DNA of 64,000 nt from Bacteroidaceae bacterium (lineage in GTDB: Bacteria > Bacteroidota > Bacteroidia > Bacteroidales > Bacteroidaceae), in assembly GCA_017962495.1 (NCBI GenBank), contig JAGCVH010000030.1:41959-105958 (forward strand). Direction: 5' to 3'. Below are positions 59,996 through 64,000 of this stretch, one piece after another. Within the stretch, counting starts at the first letter, position 1. Each line of letters begins with the position of its first letter. The position numbers were made by a program, and so were the translations under genes. The notes beneath the pieces were generated by a model. That model was not told where the DNA came from, searched no databases, and worked only from the letters and a program-made list of their open reading frames with translations.

Positions 59996-62323
59996 CTATT
60001 TGCCTCGTATGGCGTGCAGGTAAGCCAGTAGAGCCATCTTCCCACGCATGGTTTCTCGGGGTGTGAACTCGCTATTGACCCAGAAGTAGCGTTGGTTGAA
60101 GTACGACTCTTGCCTTGGCCATCCGCCCGTGTCCCAGGAAGGGTAGCATTGGTCGAGCAAGATGCGTGCGTCGCCACCGTTACCTTTGCTCCAAGTCTCC
60201 GTGCCGTTGAATGGTGTCTGCCCAGGGTGCACCTCTGGTGCTCCGTCGTTGCGTCCGGTGGTGTAGGCTTCGGTGATGTGGCGCTGGCCAAGTCCTGTCA
60301 TCTCCACAATGTTACCGGGGTTCCTGCCCATGCACCACGAGGCTTCGGTGTGCATGACGTGTTCCAGGCGTCGGCGTTCTGAGGCATCTGTCTCGATGTA
60401 ATGGGCAAGCATCACCAGTTGTACATTCTCGGCCGTGTGCCATCGCGCGTCATTGGCGGCGCGACGCGATGGGCGCAGGTCGACGTGCTTGATATTATAG
60501 TCTTGTGCATGCCACCGCACGCTGGACAGAAGATTATGGTATAGTTCGGGATAGTGCCTTGTGTGCGGACAGGTGAGATAGGCCGCTGCAGCCCATTCCT
60601 GACTGAACCTGGGCAGCCCGTTCCGTGCAGTTCGGTTGAATATGAGCGATTGTCCGTTCTTAATCATACTCTCTTCTGCCATGATGTTCTCCCACTGCCT
60701 GTCGCCCGTCACATTATATAGGAAGGCTGCCGCCTGCTGACGCAGGTCGCGTCCCCTGAGACCCATGGTTCCCATGTCTTGCACGTCGTTGAGTTGTTTT
60801 TCCTTCTGTCGATCGGCAAATCGGAAAGCACGGATGGCCTCATCGGTATAGTACGTGCGCAGGGCGGTATTGCCTTGCAGGCGGAAAGCATCGGCCAGCA
60901 TGGCGCAGTTAGCGGCGTTGGCCCATGCCGCCATGGTAGTGCAACCGGCCTGAAACATCGCCTTCCAGTCGCTGCTAGGGCACGTTAAGCCTTGCGAATA
61001 GGCCTCTCCGTCGCGGATGCTTAGGAAGAAGTCCACTTCATTTCGGGCTTCGTCGATGAGGTCGGGGATGCCGTTGCCACTCTCCCTGATGCCCAGGTCG
61101 TCTTCGTTTAGGTTCCCGCCAGATAGGATATAGGGAAGCAGCATGTCGTAGATGTTCGACACATGAGCCAGATGACGGTCCCAGTCGAAGGCATCAGAGT
61201 GTCCGCCGCGTGCCTGCGGGTTTGTTGGGTTGCCAGGCAGTCGGTGTTGCCAGAAGGCCGATTCACGAGGCAGGCGTGAATGAGGTTCGTCCCACACGTC
61301 GCCACGTATGTTTCTCCAGTCGGGGTGCCAAGGATGTAGGTCGGTCTTGTAGATGACGAAACCTGCAGGCTCCACGCCTTGGATGAAACGCGGTTGGCGA
61401 GGTATGGGGAAGACCTTGCTCGGGTCGTTCGGCTCTCCTATGCGCATGTAGTAGTATCCCCTGACACTATAGCGGAATGGTTGATGATAGACGGTGTCGG
61501 CAACGATGAAGTCCATCGAGCATCCCACGCCTTCCACCACCAGACGGTAGCGACCCGGCTGTGAGGCCTCGAAGTCGATGTTCCATACGTCCGTACCAAC
61601 GAGGTTCTTGCCTCCTGCCTCGCGCGATGCCTCGCTACTGCGTTTCCACAGTTTCACCCTTCCGGCCTGCCACCGTTGTCCGGTCTCGGGTTGGTAGAGC
61701 CATACGGGTCGGCCTTCCCATGCCCCATAGTCGCGACCGCCACCATCGCCCATCCACTGATAAAGGTCTGCAGCGTGCACAGACTCTGTCGGGGAGTATC
61801 CGATGATGTTCACGTGCAAGGCCTCGGAAACACTATTCCATACATCGAAGCGGACAGAGGCCGTCCGCGTGTCGGCACCTATGTCTCGGGGCAAGGCCAC
61901 CGTGTAACTCCGCCCCTGGCTCATGGGTTTGGGCAGTTGCAGAAACAGCCAGTGGTCGAGTTCGCTCTTTAGGTCGTGGTTCGTGTTCATGGGTTTCGAC
62001 TTGCGCCACACGGCAGTAGGGCTTTGCCGACCATATCCTCTGTCGTCGGTCGAACTTATGCGCCACCTCGATGGTTCTTGGGCGCGGTCGGTGCGCAACC
62101 TTTGTCCGAAGGTGAGGAGCGTATCGTCGCCTGCCACGAAATAGTGGCCCAGGTAGGCACTGCGCCCAGTTCCGTCGTCACGGTAATGCACTTCCCCGTC
62201 ACGCAGGTGAAGCATGAGTGTACTTTCGTCAATGACATACAAGCCCATCACCCTTGTGGCGTTCAGGCTCGTGGCAAGGCAGAGCAGCAGGGTAGTGGCT
62301 ATGTTTCGGAAGGGTTTGTTCAT
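59996..62323 (-). CDS. GH9-family glycoside hydrolase (cellulase-like)
   Basis: A 775-residue secreted enzyme. After a signal peptide (ending ATSLNA) come an N-terminal beta domain, a CelD-type Ig-like domain (about 165-275) and the GH9 alpha/alpha barrel (about 285-775). Signatures are LIDEARNEVDFFLSIRD, the metal/acid region around GGHSDAFDWDRHL, and the C-terminal WVNSEFTPRETMRGKMALLA with the catalytic Glu in NSE. GH9 acts on beta-1,4 glucans, xyloglucan-type or related chains. No T9SS-like tail is present. Base composition looks GC-richer than its neighbours. Confidence 0.88.
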   Translation of the reverse strand: MNKPFRNIATTLLLCLATSLNATRVMGLYVIDESTLMLHLRDGEVHYRDDGTGRSAYLGHYFVAGDDTLLTFGQRLRTDRAQEPSRWRISSTDDRGYGRQSPTAVWRKSKPMNTNHDLKSELDHWLFLQLPKPMSQGRSYTVALPRDIGADTRTASVRFDVWNSVSEALHVNIIGYSPTESVHAADLYQWMGDGGGRDYGAWEGRPVWLYQPETGQRWQAGRVKLWKRSSEASREAGGKNLVGTDVWNIDFEASQPGRYRLVVEGVGCSMDFIVADTVYHQPFRYSVRGYYYMRIGEPNDPSKVFPIPRQPRFIQGVEPAGFVIYKTDLHPWHPDWRNIRGDVWDEPHSRLPRESAFWQHRLPGNPTNPQARGGHSDAFDWDRHLAHVSNIYDMLLPYILSGGNLNEDDLGIRESGNGIPDLIDEARNEVDFFLSIRDGEAYSQGLTCPSSDWKAMFQAGCTTMAAWANAANCAMLADAFRLQGNTALRTYYTDEAIRAFRFADRQKEKQLNDVQDMGTMGLRGRDLRQQAAAFLYNVTGDRQWENIMAEESMIKNGQSLIFNRTARNGLPRFSQEWAAAAYLTCPHTRHYPELYHNLLSSVRWHAQDYNIKHVDLRPSRRAANDARWHTAENVQLVMLAHYIETDASERRRLEHVMHTEASWCMGRNPGNIVEMTGLGQRHITEAYTTGRNDGAPEVHPGQTPFNGTETWSKGNGGDARILLDQCYPSWDTGGWPRQESYFNQRYFWVNSEFTPRETMRGKMALLAYLHAIRGK

Positions 62324-62367
62324 TGTCTTACGGGTATGTGTTTCTTATGTAATCGTCTGTCCTGCTG

Positions 62368-62375
62368 CAAATTTA
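62368..62375 (-). promoter_or_regulatory. Possible -7 box of the GH9 gene
   Basis: Minus-strand TAAATTTG (plus CAAATTTA), 45 bases upstream of the ATG. No -33 TTTG is seen at 19-21 bases. The following spacer to 62470 has no other feature. Confidence 0.4.
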
Positions 62376-62470
62376 CGAAAAAACAAAAGCATGGGAAAGA
62401 AATGGGCCGATTTCTTTCCCGTGCCGAGTCCCAAAATGGAGAGGACCGACACGTAGACTGTCTCCTCGCA

Positions 62471-62676
62471 TAGCCTATTAGAAAGTAATCATGCGCCTGC
62501 TTCCCTTGCCACCAACGCTGATGTCTTCTAGCTCTCTCTCCTCCTTTCATGTGTCTTATTTCCTCTAAGGCCTTTCAAAATAGCCTGTTAGAAAGTAATC
62601 TTGCGGCTGCTTCCTTTGCCTCCAAAGCTTATATCTTCTCGCTCTGCCTCTCCCTTTCATGTGCCTTATCTCCTAA
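62471..62676. repeat. Tandem direct repeat, period 110 bp, about 80% identical
   Basis: TAGCCTATTAGAAAGTAATC at 62471 recurs as TAGCCTGTTAGAAAGTAATC at 62581, and similarity continues for about 95-105 bases. On the minus strand both copies keep one frame ending in a stop, reading EDISVGGKGSRRMITF and EDISFGGKGSSRKITF. Most differences in that frame are silent, but neither copy has a start codon. They may be duplicated ends of a lost gene. The second copy runs straight into the 22-bp array; 110 is five times 22. Confidence 0.75.
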
Positions 62677-62933
62677 GGCTTATCGTTTCATCTCCTAAGG
62701 CCTACCGCTTCATCTCCTAAGGCTTATTTGAATAAGACGTACATCTTTCACATGCAAGACGTACATCTTTCACTTGTAAGACGTACATCTTTCGCTTGTA
62801 AGACGTACATCTTTCACTTGTAAGACGTACATCTTTTTTCTGTAAGACGTACATCTTTCAGCTATAAGACGTACATCTTTCAGCAATAAGACGTACATCT
62901 TTTCACTTTAAGATGTAGATTTCTTTGCAATCC
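62670..62933. repeat. Composite 22-bp-period array, 12 units, ending at the HU-gene promoter
   Basis: Three units with core CTCCTAAGGCTTA (starts 62670, 62692, 62714) are followed in register by eight units with core GACGTACATCTTT (62736 to 62911) and one decayed unit (62912-62933). The seven to nine bases after the core vary between units. AAGACGTACATCTT is a near-palindrome. The next base after the array begins the -33 box of the HU-family gene. No coding frame spans it. It lies in the 703-base gap 62324-63026. Confidence 0.9.
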
Positions 62934-62965
62934 TTTGCAGGCGTTCGATATTTTTATTACTTTTG
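62934..62965 (+). promoter_or_regulatory. Consensus promoter of the HU-family gene
   Basis: TTTG (62934-62937), exactly 20 bases, TACTTTTG (62958-62965). The leader is about 55 bases. The -33 box directly abuts the 22-bp array. Confidence 0.8.
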
Positions 62966-63026
62966 CAACGAACATTCCTCTTAGGCGTTCCTGTGGGAAG
63001 GCTTAGGGGCCTAAATCGAAACAACT

Positions 63027-63512
63027 ATGGCTATAAAGTACAGTTATGTGCCACGCTCATCGAGCCTAAAGGATGCCGATGCCCCGTGGCTTATCTATGC
63101 CGCAGCGCAAAGCACGCAGACCATCACCCTGCAACAGATTGCCCACCATCTGTCGTCGCACAACTCGGTCTTCAGCACCGGTACCATTATCGGTCTGCTT
63201 ACCGATTTCCAGCAATGCATCATTGAGTTCCTGGAGCGTGGCGCGCGTGTTGACCTCGACATGCTTGGGGCTTTCTACACCACCCTGAAAGGGCGTGGTG
63301 CCGTGAGCGCTGAGGAGTTCTCGACCGATCTTATAGATCGCATCAACATCCGTTGGAAACCCTCGAAGGAAATGGAAAAGCGCATCCAGCGCACACGCTT
63401 GGAACTTGTTCCCAATCGTGCCCAGCAGCGCAAGGCAAAGAAAAAGATGGCGGAAAAGGTCAACGAGGAGATGGAGGCCGATCGTCAAAGACATTCCCAT
63501 CAGGACGCCTAG
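63027..63512 (+). CDS. HU-family DNA-binding protein (Bacteroidetes HU-HIG type)
   Basis: A 161-residue DNABII-like protein. The start MAIKYSYVPR and the order of blocks (TITLQQIAHHLSSHNSVFST, TDFQQCIIEFLERGARVDLD, MLGAFYTTLKGRGAVSAEEF) fit the longer Bacteroidetes HU homologues with an N-terminal extension. The tail (about 115-161) is strongly basic with K/R-rich helices, which could add DNA contacts. It likely bends or bundles DNA. Its promoter sits at the edge of a large repeat array. Confidence 0.88.
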   Translation: MAIKYSYVPRSSSLKDADAPWLIYAAAQSTQTITLQQIAHHLSSHNSVFSTGTIIGLLTDFQQCIIEFLERGARVDLDMLGAFYTTLKGRGAVSAEEFSTDLIDRINIRWKPSKEMEKRIQRTRLELVPNRAQQRKAKKKMAEKVNEEMEADRQRHSHQDA

Positions 63513-63555
63513 TGCCCCAAACATTTCAAGGGCTTTTGCGCTCCGAAACATCTTT

Positions 63556-63711
63556 TTATTCGTGCTTTGATACCACCAGAATATGAAAAGCGGCAAAGCC
63601 AAGCGCAATGCTAACGAAGGATGAACCCGACTCAGACGCACTGGCCATGAAGTCCACGACATTGCAGATGGCAGATATGATGGGCGAATACAGAAGTTCC
63701 AGCAAGGGATG
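63556..63711 (-). pseudogene. Possible decayed membrane-protein fragment
   Basis: A minus-strand frame with no start codon reads LLYSPIISAICNVVDFMASA, then SIALGFAAFHILVVSKHE and stop. It looks like a remnant of one or two membrane helices. It begins just after a stop and follows the orphan signal peptide. The remaining 63513-63727 sequence has no better gene. Confidence 0.3.
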
Positions 63712-63727
63712 TCAAGATAGGATGGCG

Positions 63728-63793
63728 TTACAACCTTCCAACTGCCATTGCAACGAGGGTGAGCAGGATGGTGATGATGGTTTGCTTGTTCAT
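63728..63793 (-). pseudogene. Orphan signal-peptide-like mini-gene (probably truncated gene)
   Basis: The ATG at 63793 overlaps the stop of the upstream gene (TAATG). It encodes MNKQTIITILLTLVAMAVGR plus Leu and stops after 21 residues. This is a typical Bacteroidales signal peptide without a mature part. No compensating frame restores a convincing protein, so a gene truncated by frameshift or deletion is likely. Confidence 0.5.
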
Positions 63794-64000
63794 TATTCGA
63801 GTCTTGCTTTCATTTCCTCCAGCATCAGAATGAATCTATCGAACCCTGCTTCGGCGGCACGTAGAAGGAGCCCGTCTCGGACAATCCGGCCATCGGGCGT
63901 GAGGGTAACATTGAATGGAATAGCGTTGAAGCCGAATAATTCTTGGAGCTGATGGAAACGGTTGTCATCAATGGCTATGTTTTCCTCTCCCTCCAGGTTC
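63793..64000 (-). CDS. C-terminal part of a thioredoxin-fold protein (partial, TlpA/AhpC-TSA-like)
   Basis: The last about 68 codons of a gene entering from the right edge. The stretch LFGFNAIPFNVTLTPDGRIV is the cis-Pro loop and following beta strands of thioredoxin-fold proteins, with the I-P dipeptide and P-D-G-R turn. The end is FDRFILMLEEMKARLE. The redox centre is outside the window, so catalytic activity cannot be judged. It is coupled (TAATG) to the truncated mini-gene. Confidence 0.65.
   Translation of the reverse strand, partial: NLEGEENIAIDDNRFHQLQELFGFNAIPFNVTLTPDGRIVRDGLLLRAAEAGFDRFILMLEEMKARLE

Noticed and set aside
59996-62323. Recent horizontal gain of the GH9 gene from its GC-richer look
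   Set aside because: Only a visual impression; no mobile element or tRNA flanks it and the family is common in Bacteroidales.
62320-62550. 76-residue minus-strand frame upstream of the GH9 gene
   Set aside because: It uses a different frame of the 110-bp repeat from the one that keeps silent changes, and its end overlaps the GH9 leader and start.
62670-62933. Repeat protein coded by the 22-bp array
   Set aside because: 22 is not a multiple of 3 and the unit ends vary, so no open frame runs through it; no start or ribosome site is seen.

Overview
The window looks like a chromosome segment of a Bacteroidales bacterium, most likely Prevotellaceae. Four things suggest this: (i) promoters of the Bacteroidetes type (TTTG, about 20 bp, TAnnTTTG) precede many transcription units; (ii) the primary sigma factor is the short form of about 286 residues; (iii) at least six secreted proteins end in the short type IX secretion (T9SS)-like tail DLSGRRV...KGxYIxxGKKxxxK; (iv) there are many Bacteroidetes families (DUF4859, DUF1460, T9SS plug, Wzi, FimB/Mfa2-like, HU-HIG-like). 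No rRNA, tRNA, insertion sequence, phage or CRISPR array was seen.

Layout. 1-7.4 kb: end of an exopolysaccharide operon (Wzz, Wzx flippase, Wzy-like polymerase, pyruvyl transferase), two lipoproteins with a 48-residue membrane protein between them, and a convergent Wza-like export lipoprotein. 7.4-13.5 kb: an operon of two large secreted proteins with T9SS-like tails. 13.6-17.1 kb: HAD-like hydrolase, rny, a hairpin RNA candidate, zapA and a coiled-coil ZapB-like gene. 17.2-27 kb: second exopolysaccharide region, with an initiating WcaJ-type transferase divergent from a Wzc-Wzi-lipoprotein operon, then glycosyltransferases and a WbsX protein. 27-31 kb: BrkB/YihY, RNase P RNA, DegP/HtrA. 31-34.2 kb: rpoD followed by an uncharacterised gene and an HPr-kinase-like/S24-S26 peptidase/PqqD trio. 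34.2-37.8 kb: OmpA-like lipoprotein, MtgA, DUF1460 and T9SS plug operon. 37.9-40.6 kb: proS and an AmpG-like MFS. 40.7-52 kb: secreted DUF4859, metalloprotease and CotH proteins, a second AmpG-like MFS, and another large T9SS-tailed protein. 52-56.5 kb: a receiver-like/PEP-pyruvate-binding fusion and gdhA. 56.7-62.3 kb: GH27 and GH9 glycosidases around a small secreted protein. 63-64 kb: an HU-family protein, then a decayed minus-strand stretch and the end of a thioredoxin-like gene.

The most unusual signal is intergenic. Three loci (34150-34247, 42884-43103, 62670-62933) carry gap-free arrays with a strict 22-bp period. Two of them are composite: blocks of 3-8 units sharing one near-palindromic core are followed, without losing register, by blocks with an unrelated core. 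The largest array ends exactly at the -33 box of the HU-family gene. I know of no described element of this form. Other points of interest are the rpoD-linked HprK/S24/PqqD trio, a perfect 18-bp inverted repeat carrying two divergent -7 boxes, a structured RNA candidate between zapA and rny, and terminators that overlap genes or promoters.

All coordinates and motifs were read by eye; no homology search or folding calculation was run. Residue positions are approximate unless a codon position is given.
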